NCBI GenBank assembly: GCA_040882505.1
Contig: JBBEBE010000009.1
Span: 62,001 to 126,000, forward strand
Direction of reading: 5' to 3'
Length of the DNA stretch: 64,000 bases
DNA from: JBBEBE01 sp040882505
GTDB taxonomy: Bacteria > Bacteroidota > Rhodothermia > Balneolales > Balneolaceae
The translations under genes and the position numbers were made by a program. The notes beneath the pieces are model-generated. The model made no database searches, was not told where the DNA came from, and saw only the letters and a program-made list of their open reading frames with translations. Positions 27,437 to 36,341 of the stretch are shown here, piece by piece (the first letter of the stretch is position 1; each line of letters opens with the position of its first letter).

Positions 27437-29263
27437 TCAGGCGCCGGCACCCTGAGGCTTTTTGGCGGCCCGCTTGCGATCGTTGTGGTCCAAATGATAT
27501 TTCCGGACCCGCAGACTCTGGGGCGTCACTTCGAGCAGTTCGTCGCGATCCAGGAATTCGATCATCTGCTCCAGACTCATCTTCTTTGCCTGGGCAATCT
27601 TGACCGCGTCGGCCGACTGGGTAGCCCGGTGGTTGGTCAAGTTTTTCTTCTTGACCACATTGATCACCAGATCATCGCTTCGGTTGTAGGACCCGACCAC
27701 CTGTCCGGTGTAAACCGGATCACCCGGTTCAACAAAGAACTGACCCCGATCCTGCAGGCCCTCCAGGGCGTAAGCCGTTACATCTCCCTTCTCGAGCGCA
27801 ATGAGGGCTCCCCGGGTTCGGCCCGGGATCTCGCCGACATGAACATCGTATCCGTCAAATTGCTGGTGCATGAGCCCGGTACCCCGCGTCTCGGTCAGAA
27901 GCTCGCTTCGAAATCCAATGAGTCCACGAGAAGGGATCCGGAAGACGATCCGGTTGTTCTCCCCTTCCTGTGTCATGGAGGTCATGATCCCCTTCCGCTG
28001 CTGCATGTTGTCGATCACCCGGTTGGCGTAATCGATCTGGACGTCGATGACGACCTCTTCATACGGCTCCTGCAGTTTGCCATCCACTTCCTTCATCAGC
28101 ACTTCGGGACGGGAAACCGAGAATTCGTAGCCCTCGCGACGCATCGTTTCCGTCAAAATGGCCAGTTGAAGCTCCCCTCGACCCGAGACCTTGAACACTT
28201 CCGGGCTCTCGGTCGGGTCTACCCGAATGGAGACGTTGGTCCGGATCTCGCGCTCGAGTCGATCCTTGATCTGGTTGGATGTGACATAGTCTCCCTCCCT
28301 ACCGGCAAACGGGGAGTCGTTTACTCGGAAGAACATGGCCATGGTGGGTTGGTCAATCTCCGGTGTGTCGATCGGCACCAGATCTCCGGCGGCCGTCAAC
28401 GTATCACTGATGTTGGCCGAATCGTAGCCGGCCAGTGCAAAAATGTCCCCGGCAATCGCCTCATCGACCGGCTCACGCTGCAGTCCGTTGAAGGTGAAGA
28501 GCTTGGTTGCCCGCCCCTTCACTTTCAGTTTCCCGTTTCGGTCGATCAGTGCGATATCCTGATTCACTTTGATGGTTCCCTGCTCCACTCGCCCAACGGC
28601 AATTCGACCCACATAGTCATTCCAGTCGACACTGCTGACGAGCATTTTGAAGGGCGCGTCCTGGTTCTGGTCGGGGGCCGGGATCTTCTCGACAATTGTT
28701 TCAAAGAGCGGCTCCAGACTGTCACTCTCCTCGTCAAGCTCCCGCTTGGCCACTCCGTCGATGCCAATCGCGTAGAGGATCGGGAAATCAAGCTGTTCGT
28801 CGGAGGCGTTCAATGCGACAAAGAGGTCAAAGACTTCGTTGAGAACCGCGTCGGGACGGGCGTCTCCGCGGTCGATCTTGTTGATCACGACAATGGGCTG
28901 GTAGCCGAGTTGAAGAGACTTTCGAAGGACAAATTTGGTCTGCGGAAGCGGCCCTTCGGCGGCATCCACCAACAGAATGACCCCGTTGACCATTCGCAGG
29001 ATCCGCTCCACCTCGCCGCCAAAATCGGCGTGACCCGGAGTATCCACGATATTGATTTTGGTGCCTTTCCAGTTGACAGCCGTGTTTTTGGAGCTGATGG
29101 TAATTCCCTTCTCTTTCTCCAAGTCTCCGGAGTCCATGACCCGGTCGGCGATCTGTTGGTTTTCACGAAAGGTGCCGCTTTGACGCAGCATTTGATCGAC
29201 CAATGTGGTCTTCCCGTGGTCGACGTGTGCAATGATGGCGATGTTTCGAAGTTCCTGACTCAT
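27437..29263 (-). CDS. typA: Ribosome-associated GTPase TypA/BipA
   Basis: A 608-residue translational GTPase of normal length. The G domain starts RNIAIIAHVDHGKTTLVDQM (P-loop), with DTPGHADFGGEVERIL (G3) and VVINKIDR (G4). Domain II and the EF-G-like domains III and V follow, and the TypA-specific C-terminal block contains GEIPGRTRGALIALEKGD and YTGQVVGSYNRSDDLVINVVKKK. BipA proteins bind the ribosome and help assembly of the large subunit and growth under stress. It is a single gene on the minus strand, convergent with gltX and divergent from the SDR gene. Confidence 0.98.
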   Translation of the reverse strand: MSQELRNIAIIAHVDHGKTTLVDQMLRQSGTFRENQQIADRVMDSGDLEKEKGITISSKNTAVNWKGTKINIVDTPGHADFGGEVERILRMVNGVILLVDAAEGPLPQTKFVLRKSLQLGYQPIVVINKIDRGDARPDAVLNEVFDLFVALNASDEQLDFPILYAIGIDGVAKRELDEESDSLEPLFETIVEKIPAPDQNQDAPFKMLVSSVDWNDYVGRIAVGRVEQGTIKVNQDIALIDRNGKLKVKGRATKLFTFNGLQREPVDEAIAGDIFALAGYDSANISDTLTAAGDLVPIDTPEIDQPTMAMFFRVNDSPFAGREGDYVTSNQIKDRLEREIRTNVSIRVDPTESPEVFKVSGRGELQLAILTETMRREGYEFSVSRPEVLMKEVDGKLQEPYEEVVIDVQIDYANRVIDNMQQRKGIMTSMTQEGENNRIVFRIPSRGLIGFRSELLTETRGTGLMHQQFDGYDVHVGEIPGRTRGALIALEKGDVTAYALEGLQDRGQFFVEPGDPVYTGQVVGSYNRSDDLVINVVKKKNLTNHRATQSADAVKIAQAKKMSLEQMIEFLDRDELLEVTPQSLRVRKYHLDHNDRKRAAKKPQGAGA

Positions 29264-29496
29264 TCCCGGATGTTGGCTCTAATGAAAAATTGAAAATCGT
29301 ATTTGTCGGGTTGAACCGGTTCGTTCGGGGCCTCTGCCCCTCATCGGATGCACCGCAAGATTGCGGAGACCGGATTCCAAACCGTCAACAGCCTTACAAG
29401 GTACGGGTTTTATTTCGTTAACCCACCTCTTTTCTTACTTTCGAACTCACGACCTGATGGATGAAACCGCCACCAAAACGACCGGAGTCCCTGTTT

Positions 29497-30270
29497 ATGT
29501 CAACCAACTGGACAACCAAACGATTCATTGTTACGGGAGCCAGCAGCGGGTTCGGAGCTGCCATTGCCCGTCGCCTGTTGGCAGAAGGCGCACATGTTCT
29601 GGCTGTCGCCCGCCGCAAAGAGAAGCTGGATGAACTCTACGGAGATCATCCAAAAGCCGATTATCTGGCAGGCGATGTCACCGATCCAGCCGTCCTCGAG
29701 CACGTGTCGGCGACGGCCTCCAACGGGATGTTCCACGGACTCATCCTCAACGCGGGAGGCCCTCCCACCGGCACACCCATGGAGACCACTATGAAACAGT
29801 GGGACGAGGCGTGGAAGAGCGTCATGCGTTGGAAGGTCGAGTGGGCGCTGACGTTGGTCCCCCTTCTGCAAAAGAGTGGGTACGGGCGAGTCCTGTGGAT
29901 CGAAAGCAAATCCGTGAAGGAACCCATTCCCGAACTGGTACTCAGCAACGCCATGCGTGCGGGTGTAGTCGGCTTTGCCAAATCACTGGCCAGCAAAGTG
30001 GCTCCCGATGGCGTGACCGTCAACGTGATCGCTCCCGGATCACACAACACGCCGGCTATTGAGCGAGTGATTAAAAAACGGAGTGAGGATCTGAACCTGT
30101 CCGAAGAGAAGATCCGCGCGCAGATGGAAGCCTCCATTCCGGTCCGCCGCATGGGCGAGGCGCACGAGCTGGCCAGCCTGGCTTGCTGGCTGCTCTCCTC
30201 CGAGAGCAGTTACGTCACCGGACAGACGTGGAGTCACGATGGCGGGGCGATTTCGTCGCTCTTCGGGTAA
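29497..30270 (+). CDS. Short-chain dehydrogenase/reductase with altered YxxxK site
   Basis: From the ATG at 29497 (MSTNWTTKRFIVTGASSGFG) the protein has 257 residues, normal for a classical SDR. The Rossmann motif TGASSGFG and the NAG-type motif ILNAGGPP are present. The catalytic Tyr-x-x-x-Lys is missing: the aligned stretch reads LVLSNAMRAGVVGFAK, so Ser150 and Arg154 stand in place of Tyr and Lys. The motif before it, VLWIES, keeps a serine. SDRs of this SN-x-x-R type occur in other bacteria, often annotated as 3-oxoacyl-ACP reductases, but their reaction is not established to my knowledge. It stands alone between typA and the tRNA-Ser gene. Confidence 0.85.
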   Translation: MSTNWTTKRFIVTGASSGFGAAIARRLLAEGAHVLAVARRKEKLDELYGDHPKADYLAGDVTDPAVLEHVSATASNGMFHGLILNAGGPPTGTPMETTMKQWDEAWKSVMRWKVEWALTLVPLLQKSGYGRVLWIESKSVKEPIPELVLSNAMRAGVVGFAKSLASKVAPDGVTVNVIAPGSHNTPAIERVIKKRSEDLNLSEEKIRAQMEASIPVRRMGEAHELASLACWLLSSESSYVTGQTWSHDGGAISSLFG

Positions 30271-30295
30271 ACAGGAGGGCAGGAAAACCCGATAC

Positions 30296-30330
30296 AAAAA
30301 AGGCCCCATCGAGTGTGTTCGTGGAGCCTT
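30296..30330 (-). terminator. Intrinsic terminator downstream of tRNA-Ser
   Basis: Read on the minus strand, AAGGCTCC (30323-30330) pairs with GGGGCCTT (30300-30307) with one G-T pair, leaving a short loop with an inner CGA/TCG pairing, followed by a run of six T. Position 20 bases past the tRNA-Ser end fits its terminator. Confidence 0.8.
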
Positions 30331-30349
30331 GAGAGTTGCGTGAATTGTG

Positions 30350-30438
30350 CGGAGAGGGAGGGATTCGAACCCTCGATACCCGTTTCCGGGTATACTCCCT
30401 TAGCAGGGGAGCGCTTTCGACCACTCAGCCACCTCTCC
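30350..30438 (-). tRNA. tRNA-Ser (anticodon GCU)
   Basis: The 89-base gene folds as a class II tRNA. The acceptor arm GGAGAGG pairs with CCTCTCC, the D arm GGCTGAGTGGTCGAAAGC is serine-like, the anticodon loop CTGCTAA gives GCT, a long variable arm (TACCCGGAAACGGGTA) follows, and the T arm contains GGTTCGAATCC. The CCA end is not encoded. A promoter lies upstream at 30484-30515 and a hairpin terminator downstream. Confidence 0.97.
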
Positions 30439-30483
30439 GGGTCGTCCTGTCGAACCCGAATTACCTCCCGATTCAGCAGGCCC

Positions 30484-30515
30484 CAAATATAGCAACCTTG
30501 CCGGTCCATCTGCAA
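30484..30515 (-). promoter_or_regulatory. Bacteroidota-type promoter of tRNA-Ser
   Basis: On the minus strand TTG (start of TTGCA, 30513-30515) is followed after 21 bases by TATATTTG (30484-30491), matching the -33/-7 architecture of the Bacteroidota housekeeping sigma factor. The same elements with the same spacing stand in front of the tRNA-Leu gene. The leader to the mature tRNA would be about 40 bases. Confidence 0.75.
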
Positions 30516-30590
30516 GGCCGTCCAAAAGAAACTCTTCCGGCGAATCGCCCCATCGTGTCTCACCCCCTCCGGGTATGATTCAGGAGCCGC

Positions 30591-31991
30591 TCACCTCCCC
30601 TGTACCGATTCCGACTCCTCGCGCCGGATCTGTATCGTCTCTCCGGTCTCTGCATGGCAACGAGCGTCCCCGGCCAGTTGACCCGGCTCGTCCCGGCCGG
30701 CTCCGGAGGGATAGAGGACGGCCAGGATTCGCCCATCTTCATCTTCGAGTACCCGTACGCGCTCACGCAGGGCCGTGGAGATCTTTCGATTGGTCAGGTG
30801 GTCGGCTACACTCTGTGTACCCTCCATGCCCAGCGGGCGAAACCGATCCCCCTCTTTCCATTCACGAAGCACAAGCGGCCACCGGACACGTGATGCGTCC
30901 ACCTCCAATAGATCCGGACGGGGCGAGCCCATCCACTCACCAACCGAAAACCGAAACCCGTCCAGCCGAAACTCATCGGATCGCCACTGCCGTTGGCCAA
31001 TCTGCATCGCTTCGCGAGCCGGACGCTCCCCTCTTGTGAGACGCAGAACTTCTCGATCCCGGAGCAGCGCCCACTCCTCGTTCAGCTGAATCTGCTTCCC
31101 GGTCTGTAGCGACCCGATTCGTTCAATTTGCTCCAGGGCTCCGGCCGAAATGGAGACAGCCGGATCCAGCGATTTGAGGACTTCGAGAAGCAGGGGTCTC
31201 TGTACCCGAACGGGAAGAGCCAGAAACGCCTCTCGATCGAGGCCGTCTTCACCGGACCGGATCGAATCGAGCAACTGCCGAGTGAGCTCCTCGTGCTCGC
31301 GCGCCCGGTCGGGAAGTTTGAGCAGATTTCCCCGCCACCCGGGGAAGAGATCATCCAGCGCCGGAAACCAACCGTTGCGAAGAAAGTTTCGGGCATAGGT
31401 AGACTCCTCATTGCTGGCATCGATCCGGTAGGGAACATGGTGAGAGGAGGCGAAGCTGATGAGCTCTGCCTTCGAAACCCCGAGCATTGGGCGAAAGAGT
31501 TCGCCATTCCAGACCTGCATCCCCTGCCAGGCCGAGAGGCCGGAGCCTCGCAGGATCTTCTGAAAGATGGTCTCCAGCTGGTCATCTTGATGGTGAGCCG
31601 TGACGATTCCCGCCGCGCGATTCTCCTGCATGAGGTCCCGGAAGATTTCGTAACGACGATTTCGTGCCTGGAGCTGGAAATTTCCGCTCGCCATGGTTGC
31701 CGGGTCGAACCGGACCGTCACCGCTTCGACTCCCCATGCCGCTGCCGCCTCTTCAACCAAAGATTGGTCGCGATCCGAGTCTTTTCCACGCAGTTGATAG
31801 TTGCAATGGACCACCATCGGAGTCACCCGGTCCTGTAGCTGTGTGAGCAACCAGAGAAGGCTCATGGAATCCGGCCCACCGCTTACCCCGACGATCAGCC
31901 GGATTGGTGCCGCATTCGGATCGGATCGGAGATGTTGATCAATCTCGTGCCGCAAGGAGTCAAGAAAGGGGATCGATTCGGATCTGTTCAT
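30591..31991 (-). CDS. tilS: tRNA(Ile)-lysidine synthase
   Basis: A 466-residue cytosolic enzyme that ligates lysine to C34 of the CAU-anticodon tRNA-Ile, changing its specificity to AUA codons. The N-terminal PP-loop SGGPDS is at residues 37-42 and is followed by VVHCNYQLRGKDSDRDQ and VTAHHQDDQLETIF, both typical. The mid region NEESTYARNFLRNGWFPAL matches the TilS family, and residues beyond about 350 form the C-terminal TilS domains, with RFRPLGMEGTQSVADHLTNRKI. The first 32 bases overlap the 3-prime end of birA, so translation is probably coupled. It is the last gene of the hpt-ptsHI-pgi/pmi-birA-tilS run. Confidence 0.95.
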   Translation of the reverse strand: MNRSESIPFLDSLRHEIDQHLRSDPNAAPIRLIVGVSGGPDSMSLLWLLTQLQDRVTPMVVHCNYQLRGKDSDRDQSLVEEAAAAWGVEAVTVRFDPATMASGNFQLQARNRRYEIFRDLMQENRAAGIVTAHHQDDQLETIFQKILRGSGLSAWQGMQVWNGELFRPMLGVSKAELISFASSHHVPYRIDASNEESTYARNFLRNGWFPALDDLFPGWRGNLLKLPDRAREHEELTRQLLDSIRSGEDGLDREAFLALPVRVQRPLLLEVLKSLDPAVSISAGALEQIERIGSLQTGKQIQLNEEWALLRDREVLRLTRGERPAREAMQIGQRQWRSDEFRLDGFRFSVGEWMGSPRPDLLEVDASRVRWPLVLREWKEGDRFRPLGMEGTQSVADHLTNRKISTALRERVRVLEDEDGRILAVLYPSGAGRDEPGQLAGDARCHAETGETIQIRREESESVQGR

Positions 31992-32754
31992 GTCGAAAGG
32001 TCGTTAACGTCATATCGTTGGTCAAAAAATGGAGATGTCCCTGAAGATCGGCACCCAGAAATTTGAGCGGGTCAGAGAGCTTTTTCTTGTCTACCTGCAC
32101 CTGGACAAATTCTCCCACACCCCGCAATCGACGATTGATCTCTGACGGGAGGGCATCGTCTGCTTGTTGCCAGCGATTGTAGAGTGGTTCCAGTTCGTTT
32201 ACAATTCGAGCCAGTATCGGCTCCCGCACAATCTGACGCCCCGTTATCACCTTCAGGGACGTTGCGGCTCCATGCTCACTCTCAAAACGGGTTTGATTCA
32301 CATTGATCCCCATCCCCAAAATAATTCGCTCGATCCGGGATCCCCTGAACGTCACTTCGGTCAGAATTCCGGCCAGCTTCTTCCCCTCTACCAGTACGTC
32401 ATTGGGCCACTTGATGTTCCACATACACCCGGGCGTCTCTACCTCCAGTGCCCGGATCACCGCAAGACCGGCCAACAACGAGAGGAGCGGGATGCGTTTC
32501 CGGCACGTCGGATCGGAGGGTCTCAACGCCAGACTGAAGGTCAGGTTTTCCCCGGTCTCCGAGTGCCACCGGCGATGCTTCTGACCCCGACCGTGGCTCT
32601 GGTGCTCCGCCAGAAGCAGCAATCCGTGAGGCAGCTGCTCGATGGGTTGCCGCTTGAGCAGACGATTGGTCGAATCGACACTCTCGCGTTGCATCAGAGG
32701 CCGACCCATCCTCCACGTCGTGAGTGCCTCCTGGAAACGGGGTTCATTGAGCAT
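31960..32754 (-). CDS. birA: Biotin--[acetyl-CoA-carboxylase] ligase
   Basis: A 264-residue enzyme that activates biotin with ATP and attaches it to the carrier protein of acetyl-CoA carboxylase. Visible motifs are SVDSTNRLLKR, the biotinyl-AMP loop SHGRGQKHRRWHS and KWPNDVLVEGKKLAGILTE. The N-terminal helix-turn-helix of E. coli BirA is absent, so this is a monofunctional ligase rather than a repressor. The C-terminal domain is short. The gene starts two bases after the pgi/pmi stop codon and overlaps tilS, so it is inside a tightly packed operon. Confidence 0.95.
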   Translation of the reverse strand: MLNEPRFQEALTTWRMGRPLMQRESVDSTNRLLKRQPIEQLPHGLLLLAEHQSHGRGQKHRRWHSETGENLTFSLALRPSDPTCRKRIPLLSLLAGLAVIRALEVETPGCMWNIKWPNDVLVEGKKLAGILTEVTFRGSRIERIILGMGINVNQTRFESEHGAATSLKVITGRQIVREPILARIVNELEPLYNRWQQADDALPSEINRRLRGVGEFVQVQVDKKKLSDPLKFLGADLQGHLHFLTNDMTLTTFRHEQIRIDPLS

Positions 32755-32756
32755 AC

Positions 32757-33812
32757 TCAGTCGTCCGAAAGCCGGCTCTTGAGCAGGTCAATCGGTGCAA
32801 TCGGTGTCGGGTCCACGCCTTGCTCCACAGCCAGGTAGTAACTGACCCAATCACCGAGCTGGATCAATGAAAACTGCCGGGCCAACCGGTTGGGACCGGC
32901 ACTGACAAGCCGGGTCGAATGAACCACCCGGTCGTCGAGCATCTCCCGAACGATTCGGGCACGCTGGATCCCCTTTGGATGATCCTCCTCATCCTCGAGT
33001 TGAATCATGGAGAGTCGTCCGGTCAGGTGAGCCACCTGCTCCCATCCAACGATCTCGTTGTGATTCATCTCCGGAATGGTGTTCCCATACGCAAGTGTTT
33101 TGGCATTCTCTTCGATCTGGCAGCGCCAGCGAACTCCCACACTTTCGAGCAGGTCCGGGCCGGTGTAGATAATCGGGAGGGTATCGCGCAGTTCCAGGGC
33201 CAACGTTCGTGCCTGACTATGGGTCGGATCGGAAAGAAGATCGGCCTCCCGCTCCAACTGGTCGGCCGTTGCATCCAGTACTTCGTCGGACTCCGGCAGA
33301 TCCCCGATGGCAGAAAAGAGTCGGAAGAGCGGAACAAAACTGTAGGCCAGCGCCGCTCGCGGAGGCAACCCCCCCGGAATTCGAACATAGCCGAACCCCT
33401 CTTTGGAAGCTTGCAACAGCAGCTCTCCACCGGAGGTGACCGCGACAATTTGTGCGCCACGTTTCTTCGCTTCGGCCAGTGCCGAAAGGGTCTCTTCCGT
33501 ATTCCCGGAATAGCTGCAGGCAACAAAGAGCGTACGCTCGTCAACCCATCCGGGAACCGTATAGGAACGGTTTACATGAACAGGCCGGGTCGATACAGGA
33601 GCAGCATAGGAGCGGACGAGATCTGCCCCGATGGCCGACCCCCCCATTCCTGCCAGGCAGATTCGATCGATCCGATCAGGGTCTATTCGCCAATGGACAT
33701 CGGCTGTCAGGTTCACGGTTTCGCGCCAGTGGTCGGCAAAGGAGACCAAATGGTTCCACATTCCGTCCAAATCCACATCTTGATAGGAGTCGGGCAGGGG
33801 TCGTCGGTTCAT
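32757..33812 (-). CDS. Bifunctional phosphoglucose/phosphomannose isomerase
   Basis: A 351-residue protein made of two SIS domains. ICLAGMGGSAIGADLV starts the first; FVACSYSGNTEETLSAL holds the sugar-phosphate-binding Ser/Thr set; and YGNTIPEMNHNEIVGW contains the catalytic glutamate and histidine typical of the archaeal and bacterial PGI/PMI family. Such enzymes interconvert fructose 6-phosphate with glucose 6-phosphate and mannose 6-phosphate. Length is normal. The gene begins 11 bases after the ptsI stop codon and ends two bases before birA. The link with PTS-type proteins suggests co-regulation with carbon state. Confidence 0.92.
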   Translation of the reverse strand: MNRRPLPDSYQDVDLDGMWNHLVSFADHWRETVNLTADVHWRIDPDRIDRICLAGMGGSAIGADLVRSYAAPVSTRPVHVNRSYTVPGWVDERTLFVACSYSGNTEETLSALAEAKKRGAQIVAVTSGGELLLQASKEGFGYVRIPGGLPPRAALAYSFVPLFRLFSAIGDLPESDEVLDATADQLEREADLLSDPTHSQARTLALELRDTLPIIYTGPDLLESVGVRWRCQIEENAKTLAYGNTIPEMNHNEIVGWEQVAHLTGRLSMIQLEDEEDHPKGIQRARIVREMLDDRVVHSTRLVSAGPNRLARQFSLIQLGDWVSYYLAVEQGVDPTPIAPIDLLKSRLSDD

Positions 33813-33823
33813 AAGATATCACG

Positions 33824-35536
33824 TCAGGGAGTTCTCCAGTGCTCTAGTGCCTCCGCCGAGGCCTCCCGGCCTTGTGCCGAGAGAAGCTGTTCTGCCAGCC
33901 CCCTCAAGGAGCGAAGCGAGTGTGCACAAATTAACTTTTTAACAGCCGGGATGGAAGACGGGTTCATGCTCAATTCGCGAACTCCCAAACCGAGCAGGGC
34001 ACCGGCCAAAAGAGGTTGTCCGGCCATCTCTCCGCAGACACTGACCGGGATCTCTGCCTCGATTGCCGCCTCCACGGCCATTCGAATCACCCTCCAAACG
34101 GCAGGATGGCTGGAGTCGTAGAGCGCAGAGACCTTCTCGTTGCCGCGATCGGCCGCCAATACATACTGCGTCAAATCGTTGGAACCGATACTGAAAAAGT
34201 CCGCTTCTTGTGCGGCTTCCCGTGCCTGGAGAGCAATCGCCGGGACCTCGATCATCACACCGATCGGTGGAGGGGTGTCCATCGCCATCTCGTTGGCGAG
34301 CCACTGGACCCGTGATCGAATTTCGCGGAGTTCGGCCACATCACTAACCATCGGAACGAGAATGCGCAACCGCCCCGGATGTGTCCGGTGCGCTTCAAGA
34401 ACGGCCCGGAGTTGCGCCTGAAGAAGCTCCCGCTCATCGAGCAACATGCGTACACCCCGCCAGCCAAGAAACGGATTGGGCTCCTCGTGCTGGCGACCCG
34501 GCAGCTTGTCGCCTCCGATATCGAGGAGTCGAAGGGTCACCGGCTGGCCACCGGTTGTCTCCAGTGCTTTTTCATAGAAGTGCCGGTGACGCTCTGAATC
34601 AAAATAGCCCTGCCTCAAAAAGAGAGTTTCGCTTCTGAGCAGACCGATCCCGCGAATCCGCTCGGAATCAAGCCTGTCGAGCTCCTCCTCGAACTCGATA
34701 TTGGCCAGAATGTCGAACGGAGACCCGCACGCGGTTTCGCTGGGTTGGAGCACAATGCGCCGCGCCTCTTCGAGTGCCCGGTTGGCCGCCGCTTCCCGAC
34801 GGTCAAACTCTTTGAGCATCGCCGGATCCGGGTCAATGACGACCTCTCCATTTCCGGCATCCAGGGCTGCGGTACCGGCTCCCTCCAGCTCGGTCCGTTT
34901 CCACATCACGCCCACCATGCAGGGAATCCGGAGCGCCTGCGAAATGATCACGGCATGCGAGGTGGTCCCACCGTGACGCATGACAATCCCTCCCAATCCG
35001 CGTTCACTATACTCGATCACCTCTGTCGGCGAAAGCTCGTCGGCAAAGAGGACCGCTCCGCGCAGGGGTCGATCCTCCGTATCCGCTTCACCACTTTGCT
35101 GAACCATCCGGTCCCGCAGAGCGATCAGATCCACAATCCGGTCTTTGACCCAATCCTGACCGCTCTGTCGCATGATCTGTATAAACTCATTGAATGAGGA
35201 GTAGAGAGCATAGTCGACCGTGTATCGATTGGTTTCGATCTGCTGGAGCACCCGTTTGAGAAGCTCGGGGTCCTGAACCATACTCATCTGGGCATCCAGA
35301 ATGGCCCGAATCTCCGGATCTCCCTGGGTCTGTTTGAGCTCCTGCAGACGACGTTTCGTCTGATTCATCTGCCGCTCTGCCTGCGCTTGATGCAGAGAGA
35401 TATCCGCCTCGGGGATCGTCTCCTCCGGAAGGTCGAGTTCCCGACGGGTGGCCCAGCGGACCGGGCCCACGATCACCCCCGGAGAGGCGGGTGTCCCCCG
35501 ATACCGAATGCCGGATGTTGTGGATTCTCTCCTCAT
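33824..35536 (-). CDS. ptsI: Phosphoenolpyruvate-protein phosphotransferase (PTS enzyme I)
   Basis: Enzyme I (570 residues, normal length) takes phosphate from PEP and passes it to HPr. The phosphorylated histidine is H194 in GGTTSHAVIISQALRIPCMVG. The C-terminal PEP-binding barrel has GIGLLRSETLFL (with the family Arg), LDIGGDK, EEPNPFLGWRG, GVMIEVPAIAL and FSIGSNDLTQYVLAADRGNE, then VCGEMAG with the catalytic cysteine. All key residues look intact. The start overlaps the ptsH stop by four bases (ATGA). No EIIA, EIIB or EIIC gene is in the window, so its role may be regulatory as in PTS-Ntr-like systems (inference). Confidence 0.96.
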   Translation of the reverse strand: MRRESTTSGIRYRGTPASPGVIVGPVRWATRRELDLPEETIPEADISLHQAQAERQMNQTKRRLQELKQTQGDPEIRAILDAQMSMVQDPELLKRVLQQIETNRYTVDYALYSSFNEFIQIMRQSGQDWVKDRIVDLIALRDRMVQQSGEADTEDRPLRGAVLFADELSPTEVIEYSERGLGGIVMRHGGTTSHAVIISQALRIPCMVGVMWKRTELEGAGTAALDAGNGEVVIDPDPAMLKEFDRREAAANRALEEARRIVLQPSETACGSPFDILANIEFEEELDRLDSERIRGIGLLRSETLFLRQGYFDSERHRHFYEKALETTGGQPVTLRLLDIGGDKLPGRQHEEPNPFLGWRGVRMLLDERELLQAQLRAVLEAHRTHPGRLRILVPMVSDVAELREIRSRVQWLANEMAMDTPPPIGVMIEVPAIALQAREAAQEADFFSIGSNDLTQYVLAADRGNEKVSALYDSSHPAVWRVIRMAVEAAIEAEIPVSVCGEMAGQPLLAGALLGLGVRELSMNPSSIPAVKKLICAHSLRSLRGLAEQLLSAQGREASAEALEHWRTP

Positions 35537-35826
35537 GAGGTCTCTTCGCTCTCTTCCATTCCAAATCGATTCTCGAACAGGGATACCAAGTGCTCCATCG
35601 TCTCTGCAGCCTGTTCCCCCTCGGTAACAAGCTCCAGCTCCGCACCGTGCTCGGCAGCCAGCGTCATCACTCCCAAAATACTCTTCCCGTTGACCCGGTA
35701 GCCTTGGTACTCAATAAAAAAATCGGCCGGAAAGCGTGAAGCATCCCGAACCAACACAGATGACGGACGGGCGTGCAACCCCTCTCGATTGTTGACCGTA
35801 ACTTTTCGACGAATGGTGCTGGACAT
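35533..35826 (-). CDS. ptsH: HPr phosphocarrier protein
   Basis: A 97-residue HPr. His18 in NNREGLHARPSSVLV is the residue phosphorylated by enzyme I. The regulatory serine of HPr proteins is also kept: Ser49 in VNGKSILGVMTLAAEHG. The C-terminus is about ten residues longer than in E. coli HPr and acidic. The presence of the serine suggests that an HPr kinase might act on it, but no such gene is in this window. The gene lies 39 bases after hpt and overlaps ptsI by four bases. Confidence 0.96.
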   Translation of the reverse strand: MSSTIRRKVTVNNREGLHARPSSVLVRDASRFPADFFIEYQGYRVNGKSILGVMTLAAEHGAELELVTEGEQAAETMEHLVSLFENRFGMEESEETS

Positions 35827-35865
35827 CGGCTCCTCTTGTGATTTGACCGTGAAGAAAGATTCCGC

Positions 35866-36276
35866 TCAGAAGAGAGAGGGGCGGTGGCGACGAACCAATT
35901 TACGAATTCGACTCAACTCGACATTCAATTGGTCCCGGAGGGTCTCCGACTTCTCGATCAACTGATCGGGCCGAACCGTTTCGTCCCGGGACTCCTCTTC
36001 AATCCGGCGCGCCAGATCAGAAAGCTGGTCCATTCCGAGATATTGAAGGGTCGGTTTGAGTGTATGGGATGCGGTATAGACCGAGGAGCGTTCGAGCGGG
36101 CGCAAACCCTCCACGAGCTTCTGCATCAACTCCGGGGTCTGGATCAAAAACATCTCCAGCAGGTCGAGCATCAACTCCGGATCTCCGTCTGCCATCTCGG
36201 CAAGGTGCGGGTATTGCTCCGCAAGGTCTTGTTGCATCATCTGTCCGTCCGCAAGCGTCGGTGTCTGCACAGGCAC
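35866..36276 (-). CDS. Histidine-phosphotransfer (Hpt) domain protein
   Basis: A 136-residue single-domain protein beginning with GTG at 36276; an ATG pair at 36240/36237 is an alternative start that would still leave the whole domain. The Hpt motif is TASHTLKPTLQYLGM: His71 is the expected phospho-accepting residue, followed by the conserved Lys74, though the usual Gly after it is Pro. The rest is predicted helical, as in a four-helix Hpt bundle. Such proteins relay phosphate between hybrid kinases and response regulators. Its place directly before ptsH is unusual and suggests a link between phosphorelay and PTS (inference). An inverted repeat CACGGATC/GATCCGTG (36274-36300) covers the GTG start. 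Confidence 0.8.
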   Translation of the reverse strand: MPVQTPTLADGQMMQQDLAEQYPHLAEMADGDPELMLDLLEMFLIQTPELMQKLVEGLRPLERSSVYTASHTLKPTLQYLGMDQLSDLARRIEEESRDETVRPDQLIEKSETLRDQLNVELSRIRKLVRRHRPSLF

Positions 36277-36341
36277 GGATCCCGGATCACAAGATCCGTG
36301 ATCTCCCCTTCACACAGGAGATTGCCGTCGGTTTCACCCTC

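Noticed and set aside
27485..29293. Long plus-strand open frame of 602 codons
   Set aside because: Antisense to typA; the open frame follows from codon bias of the real gene.
29313..29322. GAACCGGTTC palindrome upstream of typA
   Set aside because: Only ten bases in sequence rich in CCGG; expected by chance and no second copy at fixed spacing.
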